Shown here in pieces: positions 41,261 to 51,132 of a DNA stretch of 64,000 nucleotides; within the stretch, counting starts at the first letter, position 1, and each line of letters starts with the position of its first letter. The notes under the pieces were generated by a model that made no database searches, was not told the DNA's origin, and saw only the letters and a program-made list of their open reading frames with translations. This stretch comes from Cololabis saira (taxonomy: Eukaryota; Chordata; Actinopteri; Beloniformes; Belonidae). Location of the stretch: positions 18,804,017 to 18,868,016 of the forward strand of contig NC_084587.1 in the NCBI RefSeq assembly GCF_033807715.1, in the 5' to 3' direction. The position numbers and the translations under genes were made by a program.

Positions 41261-42344
41261 CCGTATTGGCCCGAATATAAGACGACCCTGATTATAAGAC
41301 GACCCCCTCTTTTTCAAGACTCAAGTTTAAAAAAACACTTTTTGAACACCAAATTCAATTTTTATACAGAAAATAATTACAGTACATCTGAAACAAATAT
41401 ATTTGAGAGAAAAAGCATGTTATTTTGCCTCATTCAAATCATCATCTTGAAGTTTGCATCATAACTTCTCCTCAGCTGCCGGTTAGCCTGCCGAACTTCC
41501 ACTCACTTTTCTCCAGATTGTCGCTATGTTTCTCCTTTTTCTGTTATCTCTTCCCTTATTTTCTTCTCTTTTCTTTCTTACCGCTATTTTTTATTTTTCT
41601 TCTTTGTGCTACCGCTATTTTTATTTTTCTTCTTCGTGACAGGGGTTCGCTTTGGCCTGGGGAGTTTAGTTCAGCATTCGCTTTAAAGATATCTGGCGCC
41701 GAGGGGGCACGGTGGCGCAGCAGGTAGTGCAGCGGTCTCACAGCAAGAAGGTCCTGGGTTCGATTCCCGCCGGGGGACGCTGTGGGTGCTGAAGTGCGTG
41801 TTAGTTCCCCCCATGACTTCAGTGCCCACACCATGGGTGGGGTTGGCGAAAGGATCTTTCTGAGTGGAGTTTGTATGTTCTCCCCGTGTTCCCCTGGGTA
41901 GCTAATGGGAGCTACCCTCACAAAAACATGCACACAGTACTGGGCTATACATGCCCCCTCTGGCCGACCGGGGCGCCAGATGGGGTGGGGAGGATCCACG
42001 CGCTACATTCGGCCGGAGAAACCCCACCCTGTCTGGTGAAAAGATGCGGCCTGCTCACTCCTCAGGTTAAGGAGGAGACCTGAGCTCAGTGCAGGGCCCT
42101 CCCGGGGTTGGTAGAGGATGGCAATGCCCAGGACTGTCAGTAGGTAGGAGCACGGGGTGGTAAAAATGGGAAAAAAACCGGGATAAAAATATTTAAAAAA
42201 AAAAAAGAAAAAAAAAAAAAGATATCTGGCGCCATCTAGCGTTGTGAATGGGTATAACGTCTAGACCCCGAATGTAAGACGACCCCCACTTTTTCAGTCT
42301 TATTTCAATGCAAAAAACACTGTCTTATATTCGGGCCAATACGG
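41261..42344. mobile_element. TA-flanked DNA transposon with 23-bp inverted ends, nested in LINE
   Basis: Ends are CCGTATTGGCCCGAATATAA and its exact inverse, 23 bp in all. TA lies on both sides (41259-41260 and 42345-42346). Inside each end is a direct copy of AAGACGACCCCC with CTTTTTCA. The non-SINE part is about 550 bp, with no transposase, so the element is non-autonomous. TA duplication fits the Tc1/mariner/pogo group. Confidence 0.88.
41701..42217 (+). mobile_element. tRNA-headed SINE nested in the DNA transposon
   Basis: The head has Pol III promoter boxes: A-box-like TGGCGCAGCAGGTAGTG from 41713 and B box GGTTCGATTCC at 41757-41767. The tail is A-rich (42190-42217). A perfect 16-bp duplication AAAGATATCTGGCGCC flanks it (41685-41700 and 42218-42233). 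This is a retroposed SINE about 517 bp long and not a working tRNA gene. The body contains degenerate sequence of unknown origin. Confidence 0.9.
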
Positions 42345-42640
42345 TAGTTGGGACTAACCTCCAATCTATCCAGGACCTGTACCGGTCCAGGACCAGGAAA
42401 CGGGCAGGTAGCATCTCTGCAGACCCCTCACACCCAGAGTAATCAATCACCATGTAATAATAATAATAATTATAATAACACAATCATATGCTGTAACAAT
42501 GCACCTTCCTGTCATTTGTCTGTTTGTCTATTTACTGTAGAGTGAGCGAAAATAACCAGATCAAATTCCATGTCTTGTCTGACCTGACGTGGCCATAAAC
42601 TTGATTCTGATTCTGGTCTCTTTCCTCTTTGTCATTGTGT

Positions 42641-43395
42641 GGCACAAACTTGAACGGAAAACTTCAGCTTTTTAATTTTCTCCATTTGTTTTCTTACGAG
42701 GTGTTCACACTTGCAGATGAGCCATTAAATCAAGTAGCCAAGTCAGCAGCACCAGGCCAGATGTTTATATTACTACTACTGTAATTACATCTGAGACACA
42801 CACCATGGAGCAATTATGGTTAAGGCCTTGCTCAAGGGCCCCAGGTGGTTCATCTTGGTTGCCATACCGGGGTCCTCCAGAGCCAAGCTCACCTCTGCAG
42901 CCACTAGACTACACCCATTGATATGATCATATCAAACAGGGCGTGACATGTTCACGGGCATCTCAGCGCTTCATGTCATCTCATCTGCTTTTCAAGAATC
43001 TGATGCCAGAATAAACTAAAATCGGCACTTTAGAGGAAAAAACTACCTCAACTGAAAACTTTAGATTATGTAGGCCACTAGGGGGGTGAGGGGGGGCTCA
43101 ATGAAATACTGCAGCCGCTGTCAGTCAAAGCCAATCATAACGACACAAAAAGCCCCCCACCCTCTCCCGGCTCCTCCTCAATGTCATAAACTATGTGATC
43201 GCCCTGGTGTTAAATGGAGGTGAATTGATTTTATGCAGCGAGACGGCGAGCAGAGACATCTGAAGGGCTTAACACCCCCCACACCCTAAACCACCTCCCC
43301 AAAAACCACCCCCTCCACCCATGAAAACAGGGAGGGAAAAAAATGATTATAGTTATATAAGTTTTCCTCCCACTCCCTCCATCTCCATCCTGGGC
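42641..43395. other. Upstream flank of smim45, nothing recognised
   Basis: CA- and GA-rich stretches around 43080-43400 but no coding exon or known repeat that I can support. Confidence 0.4.
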
Positions 43396-43409
43396 GTCGC
43401 CATGGCAAC
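43396..43409 (+). promoter_or_regulatory. smim45: RFX X-box upstream of smim45
   Basis: GTCGCCATGGCAAC fits the X-box consensus GTNRCC-N(0-3)-RGYAAC at every position. It lies in or just before the probable first exon, which ends at the donor CGCAG|GTAACA (43524). RFX factors bind such sites in ciliary and neuronal genes. Whether it is used here is inference. Confidence 0.55.
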
Positions 43410-43524
43410 CCGCTCCCCTCCTCCCCTGGACGTCAGAGTGAATGGGGAGCTGGAGGATGAAGCCGCATGCAGCTGCTTGTCTGTCGGAGACACAGCCAGG
43501 CGACCCGCTGATCGAGCTGCGCAG
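43410..43524 (+). other. smim45: Probable 5' exon of smim45
   Basis: The donor GCGCAG|GTAACA at 43524/43525 pairs with the acceptor CATCACCTCCAG at 43699, giving a 175-bp intron just before the ATG. The exon start is not defined. An in-frame upstream ATG at 43402 opens a 97-codon frame that would overlap the smim45 start after splicing. Confidence 0.5.
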
Positions 43525-43704
43525 GTAACAGGTAAACACCGCCACACCTGGGCTTTTCTTGCTTTATTTTGAGGTTTCACTGCAGCTGATGTGCGTTTGT
43601 GAGGTCTGGAGTAACTGTCCATCCATCCTCTCTCCTTCTCTTCCCCCCTCATTCATCCTCCTCATCCCTCTCCTCCTCCTCCGTCTCCATCACCTCCAGC
43701 CGCC

Positions 43705-43905
43705 ATGTCGTGGCTGTTCCTGGACTGGTTCGTTCCCCTGTACCTGCTGGTGTCGGTTCTGGTGCTGGCGGGCTTCGGCGCCTGCCTGTACTTCCTCGAG
43801 CCCGGGCTGCAGGACGCGCACAGGTGGAGCAGCAAGACGGTGCGGCACCACCCGCTGGTGGCCAGCGTGAACTGCAGGGACGACGACAACAATGCCCTGA
43901 TCTGA
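43705..43905 (+). CDS. smim45: Small integral membrane protein 45
   Basis: A 66-residue single-pass membrane microprotein. The start MSWLFLDWFVPLYLLVS and the segment GFGACLYFLEPGLQDAHRW match the human SMIM45 pattern (FLDWFVP, GFGACIYYFEPGLQ-AH-W) as I recall it. The membrane segment spans about residues 9-31, with a short N-terminus and a basic then acidic C-terminal tail (WSSKTVRHHP, DDDNN). The ATG lies in the context GCCGCCATGT, a good Kozak site, and directly follows a splice acceptor, so the whole protein is in one exon. Its function is not established. Human SMIM45 is near CENPM, which supports orthology. A GGAGAT minisatellite begins right after the stop. Confidence 0.93.
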   Translation: MSWLFLDWFVPLYLLVSVLVLAGFGACLYFLEPGLQDAHRWSSKTVRHHPLVASVNCRDDDNNALI

Positions 43906-43990
43906 GGATGGAGATGGAGATGGAGATGGAGATGGAGATGGAGATGGAGATGGAAATGGGGGACCAGGGACCAGGACCAGGGACCACACT
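43906..43990. repeat. GGAGAT and GGACCA minisatellites in the smim45 3' region
   Basis: About eight GATGGA units follow the stop codon (43907-43957), then GGACCA-GGGACCA units to 43990. The GGACCA motif recurs at 44776-44815 on the far side of the inverted-repeat element. Confidence 0.85.
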
Positions 43991-44775
43991 GAAAAAAATC
44001 AATCCAAGCGCTTGTAAATATAACATATTTAAATCTGTGATATTAACAATTAAAAATGAAGTTTGTTGCTTTACATGAATACATCTAGTTTTGAACTTAA
44101 TCTGCATCTGTTCAAAAAACAAGATATTGTGCATTTTTTCCTTAACAAGCAGTATTTATGTGAATCCCAGGCAATCTTTTCATTTACACACAAACAACAA
44201 GCCATGATCTTGTTGTATTTACCTTTCCTTTAACAATTTTAATCTCTTGGGCAGATTGACCAACGTTTAGATGAAACATGATTTATTTGTTGAAGTAGAA
44301 CACCACAGTAAAAAAATATCTTGCTTGATCTACTTTAAAAAAATTAAGGCAACTTTTTCGCATCAGATTTTTATGTAGATCAAGAAAGACTATATTTGTA
44401 TAAACTACTCAATTTTTAGTATGTACAAAATTCATTTGCACGTAAAGTCAACTTAATTTTTGCAAGTAAAGTAACCTAATTTTTTTTCTTTTTTTTCCTT
44501 TTTTTCATATTTTTTCCTTTGGTTTTTTCTTTTTTTTTTCCTTTTTTTTCTCTTTTTTTCTTCTTTTTTTCTTTTCTTTTTAAAGTCAACTTAATTTTGA
44601 TAAATAAAGTAAACTTAACACATTAAGTTGACTGTACTTGCAAAATGTAACATTTACATACATAAAATTAAGTAGTTTATACAAAGACTAGTGTTTCTTG
44701 ATCTACATAATAATCTCATACAAAAAGTTGACTTATTTTTTTTAAGTAGATCAAGTACAATATTTGTATCAGTGC
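43991..44775. mobile_element. Long inverted-repeat element in the smim45 3' region
   Basis: Two arms, about 44323-44475 and 44588-44765, are inverted copies: both hold TTGATCTACTT, ATGTAGATCAAGAAA, TGTATAAACTACT and AAGTCAACTTAA in mirrored order. Between them lies an almost pure T/C tract (44478-44582). Outer ends CACTGA and TCAGTG are short inverted repeats. GGACCAGG sequence on both outer sides suggests insertion into, or capture within, a minisatellite. No coding frame. Confidence 0.7.
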
Positions 44776-45028
44776 AGGAACCAGGGACCAGGACCAGGGA
44801 CCAGGCCAGGACCGGGGGGCCTCAAAACCGTGCCAAAACCGAGGAGAGGAGGAAGAGATGGCGAAGTGACTGCAGGAGGGAGGGATGGGGGGGTTGTGGG
44901 GTTGTGTTTCGTGACATCTTCTACTCATGCCAACTTTTACATACTTTTTGTAGTCTGACAATCATTTGACATGTGACTTATAATGTGCATTTTAATTATG
45001 TGAGTCGATACGAGTGCAATGTCTACGG

Positions 45029-45333
45029 AAGAGTATTAGTGCCAGGCAGGAGAAAAATAACATTTTAGAGGAGGAAGATTTTTTTTTCATTATGCACTTG
45101 GAGAAAAAAGTCGAAATGTTGAGAAAAAAGTCAAAATGTCAAGAAAAAAATCGAAATGTCGAGATTAATGTTGAAGTACAATTTCGACTTTATTCACGAA
45201 ATTGTTTTTCAACATTAATCTCAACATTTCGACTTTTTTCTTGACATTTCGACTTTTTTCTCGAAGTGCACAATTAAAAAAAAAATCTTCCCCTCTCAAA
45301 TATTTTTTTCTCCTGCATGGCACTAATACTCTT
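45029..45333. mobile_element. Foldback hairpin MITE
   Basis: Ends AAGAGTATTAGTGCC and GGCACTAATACTCTT are perfect inverses. The arms, about 145 bp each, stay complementary through GAGAAAAAAGTCGAAATGT and CATTAATCTCAACATTTCGA. A transcript would form a long, nearly perfect hairpin. No target duplication is evident. Confidence 0.85.
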
Positions 45334-47160
45334 AGTAAATGTCTTTGCTGCCACTGGGGAGGGTTTCAAACCCCCCACCATTTCCCCTGATGTTGGCATG
45401 GCAGCTACCGAGGACCGCCGTGCCAAAATGGGGGTCACAACTTTAAAAAAGTAAAACAGCTCTGAATAAACACGAGCGACTCATTCCAGATGTTGGGATC
45501 ATCTGAAAAATACTACATTGTGACGCTTAAAGTGTTTGTTTTTCACTCAACAGCATGATGAGGAAACTGGGTGTGTAACAACCTTTATTTTCTGATCATA
45601 TGCTCCCTTTTGTTCATACAGAAATAAAACTGTTTTAATCCAATGCAGCACTTCTTCAGGTTTGGTTTGTGTACGATTCAGTGAACGCCTCAGTGAATTA
45701 CTGCATTTTCTTTATAAAAAAAAAGAAAAAAAAAAGCTCAAGATTTATTGTTCTCAATAACTTTTTACTGTTTTATACTTTTCTATTGCTCCATATTTCA
45801 TCATCACTTACCTCACTGTTATCAAAAGCAATAATATTCAATCATAGAAGAAACATGTCTGAGCACATGAACAGCATCAGACAACAGAGGATGAAAGTAT
45901 TCTTCAAGTAGGACCTCTTGGTTGAAACAAAAAAAGAAAACAAACAGCCATAAAATATGATTCAAGACATCAGGGCGGCGTTCCAGTCAGTCAATAAAAC
46001 TCAAGAGTTACAATCATTAAAAGCTTTCAAATGAATATGTTTAAGAAGATGTTTAAAAGAGGCCACCTGACCTGATTCTCTCCGCCAGCTCCTCTTCTTG
46101 GCTGTAAATATTGCATCACTTTTGATCTTTCATTTGTTCCTCTGGGAGAAATTAAAAAACCCTCCGAGCAGAGGCTTGTTCACGTGGTAACGAAGGGCAG
46201 ATCGATGAGGAGATGATCCCCCGAAGAGCCCTAACGGGGACCATCAGAATCAGCTTTTAGTCGCCAGGTTCGTGCAGACAAGCGAGGGATTTGATTCGCC
46301 AGACGTTGCAGCTCGGGTTCAATAAAAGGAGTAAAATGAAATGAATAAATAAAGATGTGACGGGTGATTTCGGTGGGCAGACGGGGGAATATTGAAGAGT
46401 TTGCGTGGATGGTGTTGGTTTCCTGACCCTGGACCGGTACAGGTGATGTTTTCTGCAGGTCTACCTCTCCGTTGCGGTCTGAACCGGTCCTGTTTGGTAT
46501 TATTGAGAATTTATTTCTTATATTTGTTTATTTGTTATAACATTGTTATAGATGAATAAATAAATTAACATTAATATTAAGACAGGCAGTTCATGTGATG
46601 TATAGGGGATTAAAATCCGACTGAATTCATTTATTTGGAGGCAAATTAAAATGGATCTTCACTACCCATGATGCTCTACGAGTAGGAAGGTGGACACGAG
46701 GTGATTACGTGATGTTCAGCACCTGCTGAATATTTTTTTCCCTTTTTTTTTACTAACTAAAGTAGTCTGAACAAACCAGGCAGTGATGGAAGAGGAAAGA
46801 CATCAGATCAGCAGATCCTGGGGCGGGTTACACTTCCTGAACCCTCCCGGGAAGTACGTTCATGCAGGAAATAACTTCTTCTGTCCTCAATGGCATACAT
46901 TTCTGTTAGTGGAGACGACATCAAACACAATCCTGTCTCCTCCTGATCTTCATCTCCACCTGGTGCCACGTCTCGTTGCATTCGCTGCACGAACCAGTAG
47001 ATGGAAAAGAGAAAAGGTCACAGGACTAAAGTAGGAGTGGAGTTGAGCGGCTGACTCCTTAAACCAGCTGCTGTGAGCAGAACTGAAAACACATGGTGGA
47101 TGGTGGTGCGCTTGTACTGTGGAAGCTGGTGAACTTATTAATTACTATTAATAGTTGAGA
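45334..47160. other. Intergenic, nothing recognised
   Basis: Several AATAAA motifs and AT-rich runs, but no splice-bounded exon with protein-like coding potential. The open frame at 46783-47034 has no recognisable features. Confidence 0.35.
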
Positions 47161-47300
47161 CCGTCCATCCATCCATTATCTATACCCGCTTTTATCCTTT
47201 GCGGGGTCACGGGGGTCTGCTGGAGCCTATCCCAGCTCGTATTCAGGCGGGTTCACCCTGGACACGTCGCCAGTCCATCGCAGGGCCACTGGTCTCAATT
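47161..47300. repeat. Teleost CCATCCATTATCTATACCC repeat
   Basis: CCATCCATCCATTATCTATA, then TGGAGCCTATCCCAGCTCG and GTCGCCAGTCCATCGCAGGG: a very common vertebrate LINE-associated repeat. Related pieces lie at 36588-36640, 54785-54850 and 59430-59515. Confidence 0.75.
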
Positions 47301-47588
47301 TACTAGTTGAGACCAGTAAATAAATTATTGATAATATTAGTTAAATGAATTATCAACTTTAAGTTCAATTGCTGCCTTATAAACATGAGTTAATGTAACT
47401 TATAAAGGTAAGTGGTATAAATATAGTTGGGTTATTCTAACTTAAAAAATCTGAATTGAAGTATAATTTTATGTTCTTTTGACAAAAGATAGCAAGTTTT
47501 CTCAAATGCATAATGTAATTATGTGAGTTGTTTCAACTTAGTTTCAAGTTCATACAATAAATAATCGTTCGTGTTGTAGCCAAGTTTC

Positions 47589-47696
<108 letters not shown>

Positions 47697-47838
47697 CATA
47701 CATACACACTGTACGTGTACATTTCCCTTTGTTCTCTCTTTTCTTCTTCTCTTCTCTCCCCCCTCATCCCTTTCTCTCTCATTTCTTCCTGCGTTAATGA
47801 CTCCCCCCTTTTAAACCTTTTTTAAAAATATTTTTTCC

Positions 47839-47869
<31 letters not shown>

Positions 47870-48179
47870 TTAATTTTATTTATCCTATTTATTTATTTAT
47901 TTAGCTTTATTTTTTTTTGGCTGCTGTCTCTCTCTCCTAAAATAACCATCACTCTAGGAAACCATCATACTCATACACACCCACATACACGGCCACATAG
48001 AAGAAATCTGAGCAAAAACATTGATTTTGTTGTTTTGTACTGTTTTTTTTGTTTGTTTTTTTGTTCTGTTTTCTTTTGTTTGTTTTCTAGTGTCCCCTCT
48101 TGTCCTGTACCTGTATGCCTTTATGTTTTGCGCACTTGTACTGTTACCTGTTTTGTATTAAAAAGAAAAAAAAGAAGCG

Positions 48180-48436
48180 GCTGACATAACAGGGCCGTCT
48201 AGTTTGAGACTCGTGCATTTCAATAACTTCACACTTTCTCACGCCACACATGGCATTTCCCACGCTAAGAAATTAACTTCAGCGCACAGTCACTCTGTCT
48301 GGAGTTACCGACCAATCAGCCAATCTGAAAATAGATGTTTTTTTGCCGGTTAATGGTTATTGTAGATTTATCGTTATCGAGGTAAAACTGTCCAATTTAT
48401 CGTGATATTGATTTGAAGTCATATCGCTCAGCTCTA
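48180..48436. mobile_element. hAT-type MITE right end, truncated copy 2
   Basis: It shares GCTGACATAACAGGGC, CTGGAGTTAC, CCAATCAGCCAATCTGAA and TTATCGTTATCGAGGTAAAA with 24285-24596. The terminal CAGCCCTA has decayed to CAGCTCTA. Confidence 0.6.
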
Positions 48437-48846
48437 AATGGGGGTACTTAGTATTTCCTCAAACAGCTGGAGGGCCACCAACTCCCACCGACCCCCAGCT
48501 GCCGCTGCGACCTGCACGGCCTGTTCAATGCAACAATACACAGAGGCTTGACCCCTCGCTACTCCAGGACCTCCTGGCGGATGCTTTCGTGCTTTTGCTT
48601 GAGTAGGATTTCCAATGCGAGCGTGTTTCGCGACCCGAAACAGCAGCATCTGGCCCTCGGAGCGTCCCATGAAGCCGATCAAACGGGCCACTGGAGTGGG
48701 AGGGAAACAGAGGAGCCTCAGTGCAGAGGAATGGAGAGAATGGCACTTGTATGCCGACTGCTTCCTACTGCTTCTCCCCGTCTCCTGCGACCTCCTCGTC
48801 TTGTTTACTCGCTCAGTTCAGCAGCAGCGGAGACGCAGCATCAGGT
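48437..48846 (+). other. Possible 5' exon of the unidentified gene
   Basis: A GC-rich stretch ending CGCAGCATCAG|GTTTGT, a usable donor at 48846. The next acceptor is CATGTATCTTTGCAG at 49028. This would make a leader exon for the gene at 49032. Open frames on both strands here show no known family, so the assignment rests on splice sites only. Confidence 0.3.
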
Positions 48847-49031
48847 TTGTGCTTTTCCTCAACTGCAATATATCAAAAAAAGTTTGCTTTCTGTTCATTG
48901 CAGATTAGTTACAAGGGCGTGTTGCTATATGTCAGCTATACGTACTTGCAGAGTATTTTCACAGATAAAACCACTGTATCGTTTCATCTTTTTCCACTAC
49001 AGCCATTTTTTCCCATGTATCTTTGCAGCTC

Positions 49032-51132
49032 ATGCCAACCAGAATGAGTGTTTTTCGCCGTCTGGCCCCGTCGATGTCAGAAGCATCGGCCTCCTGCAGA
49101 CAAACAAATGAACATCCGAAAGTCTGTTTGTCGTCTCCGCTGTCGTCTCCTGTGATCAAGAAAAAAGCCATTCGTATCCCATCGTTCGAGGAGAAGGGGC
49201 TCATCCTTGAAAAGCTCAGCATGAAGCTGTCGAGAGCTGACAAGTAGGTTGTCGTGTGGTTTGATTCCCGACATGGCTTGTGGATGTGGATTTACTTTTT
49301 TTATTTAAAGTTTCCATTGTTTCCTTCCCAGATCGTTGGAGTCGGTTTCCTCCGATACATCTGTCTGGGATTCCTGCAGAAACAGTGGAGAAAGAGCTTC
49401 AACTCTTCCGAGGACCAAATCCAAAACACAGTCCTTCTCTGTAAAGCCCAACATCTGCATCTCTCTGGCTCCACAGCTGGATTCCCAGCCCACCATCTCC
49501 CCGTTGGAGCCGAGTAATTATCGTTACTTCGCCGCCTCCCAGTTGACCGGTTTCCAACCGCTGCTGCACCGGCCGGAGCTGGAGCCGAAGCTGAGGGTGT
49601 CTCCTACTCTGACCGTCCCCACGCCCCGACTGAGCCCGTCTCCCACGTCCCTCGGCGGAGGCCCGAGCTCGGACGGCCGACGAGGGAGGACGCCTTCTCC
49701 CGTCGCCAGAGAGAGACGAGCTCGGTCCATTTCCATCTCCAACAGCAGACTGGAGCCGTCCAGCGAGTCGAAGCGCGACGTCCTGGACCAGGAAGCTCTG
49801 CTGGACTTTACTCACCCCGGGCTGAGAAGAGTTCGTCCTGGGACCGGCAGAGAGACCGAATCCTGCCGGCTGCCAGCTGGTGAAACTAAAGACACTGCGA
49901 GGCCCGAAACGACCCCGAAGGTCAGACAGCAGTCGAGTGACGGGCAGACTGCCTCTTCCAACCTTCAAAGAAGAAGAGGAGGCCACACTCAAACCTCAGA
50001 CCACGCCAACAGAAACCAGTCACATGAGCCAATGCATGCCGGGAGAAGTCCCGTACCGACGTACAGACGATTTGACAATCAAACGGGATACGATCCCACG
50101 CCTCCTCTAGAAAGCTCCGGTCACCAGAGACTAATGAAGGAAAACAATTCACAGACATCACCAGCAAACGCTCCTCGGAGCCTCAGTCCTCCCCAGAAAC
50201 CCAGATTGTCATTAAAGCCTCAGAGTTATTCTGCTGAGACGGATGCGAGGCCTGTGGAGAGTCGGCCTGGCTGTTTATCAAAGCATCCCAGCTGCCAGTC
50301 AGGACAGATCGATCAGGACACAGAGGCTCCGCGCTGCGCACACAGATTAAATCGACCGCAGACGTGTCTGGTGCCAGCTCAGACCCCCCTCCTGTCTCCT
50401 GATTGCGCCGCCTGGCTCAGCGGGCCCCTCGCGAACCCCGACCCTCGATCACACGAGCGCAGCTTCAATCGGGGGTCTCCAGGGCAACGGGAAGGCCACA
50501 GAGAGGGGCAGGTCGGCTGTCTGAATCCAACGGGGGTTCTGGAAACACCGGCTTGTTGTGAGGCGGCGGCGGAGCCGCTGGAACATTCCTGGCCCCCGTC
50601 GGTGGCACGCAGCCACGGCTCCGGCTGCAGCCCGGCCAGGCTGTGCGACCCGCCGCAGCGCAGAACGTACCAGAGGCCGGGGGGGGCAACACCCGCAGCT
50701 CAACCTCAGATGCAGAAACACATCAGAGTCTTCGTGGCGGAGGAACCCGGCGACTCCGACTACGTCACCATGTGCTGCCCGGGTTCGGTGTACGTGGGTG
50801 AGTGGATCATCACGATGCCTATGTTCAGTAATTATCTGTGTCTCTGGGGGAGTGAGGGGGGGGCTCAGACGAGGGGGGTGGTCGAAGACGTGGCTGCTTA
50901 TCAGCAGAGGAACAGACGGGCCCCAGAGTGCCATGACAGCGTAGGTTTCAGAGGTGAACAGCAGAGGAAACATGTCAGAGCGGGTTTCCACCGAGGCGCA
51001 GAAACACGACGGCGATATGCAGAGAGAGAGGCGAAGAAGGAGAGCGACTCTCAGATAAAATGTGAGTACCGTGGCACAGACAAAAAATGCTCTGCCTCTA
51101 ATGCCCTAAAGAAACTCTGCAAAGCTGCGTAA
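49032..51132 (+). CDS. Unidentified disordered Ser/Pro/Arg-rich protein, two exons
   Basis: I do not recognise this gene. Exon 49029-49243 (acceptor TATCTTTGCAG) starts MPTRMSVFRRLAPSMSE and ends at the donor GACAA|GTAGGT. Exon 49332-51132 follows in phase and stays open for about 600 codons to TAA, which chance would hardly allow. The predicted length is 670 residues; Met5 is an alternative start. Residues 20-70 are basic (KKKAIRIPSFEEKGLILEKL, perhaps a helix). About 100-530 is rich in Ser, Pro and Arg with phospho-site-like runs (RGRTPSPVARERRARSISIS). Near 534 comes HIRVFVAEEPGDSDYVTM, the most ordered-looking part. A strong donor GTGG|GTGAGT at 50797 may end the exon there, with further exons off the window. 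AATAAA motifs at 51307 and 51314 would suit a terminal exon instead. The protein may be a cytoskeletal or adaptor-type scaffold, but that is a guess. Confidence 0.7.

Larger units (their letters stand above)
41190..42640 (+). mobile_element. LINE ORF2 C-terminus and 3' tail, interrupted by a DNA transposon
   Basis: The left part encodes HRLQRTIRSAERI up to 41260. The right part resumes at 42345 with VGTNLQSIQDLY, then RSRTRKRAGSISADP, and ends in a tail with (AATA)n and TTGATTCTGATTCTGG. This is the end of a CR1/Rex-type LINE ORF2. The element at 41261-42344 splits it exactly at a TA dinucleotide; removing the insert plus one TA restores an open frame. A related LINE end lies at 55443-55740. 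Confidence 0.82.

Noticed and set aside
41713..41790. A tRNA gene
   Set aside because: The Pol III boxes are present, but the sequence does not fold into a complete cloverleaf and is the head of a SINE with poly(A) tail and a 16-bp target duplication.
43599..44134. Frames of about 160 codons on both strands over smim45
   Set aside because: They are shadows of the smim45 exon and the GGAGAT minisatellite (Met-Glu or Ser-Ile runs). The conserved SMIM45 pattern is in the third frame.
48434..49111. Overlapping frames of 85-187 codons on both strands before the unidentified gene
   Set aside because: None has recognisable domains, and the plus-strand ones run through the likely intron and acceptor at 49028. 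At most a leader exon is supported.
49399..49992. 197-codon minus-strand frame opposite the unidentified gene
   Set aside because: It overlaps a far longer plus-strand frame with proper splice sites. GC-rich codon use of the plus strand leaves few stops on the other strand.
50449..50991. 180-codon minus-strand frame
   Set aside because: Same reason: antisense shadow of the long plus-strand frame, with no family features.
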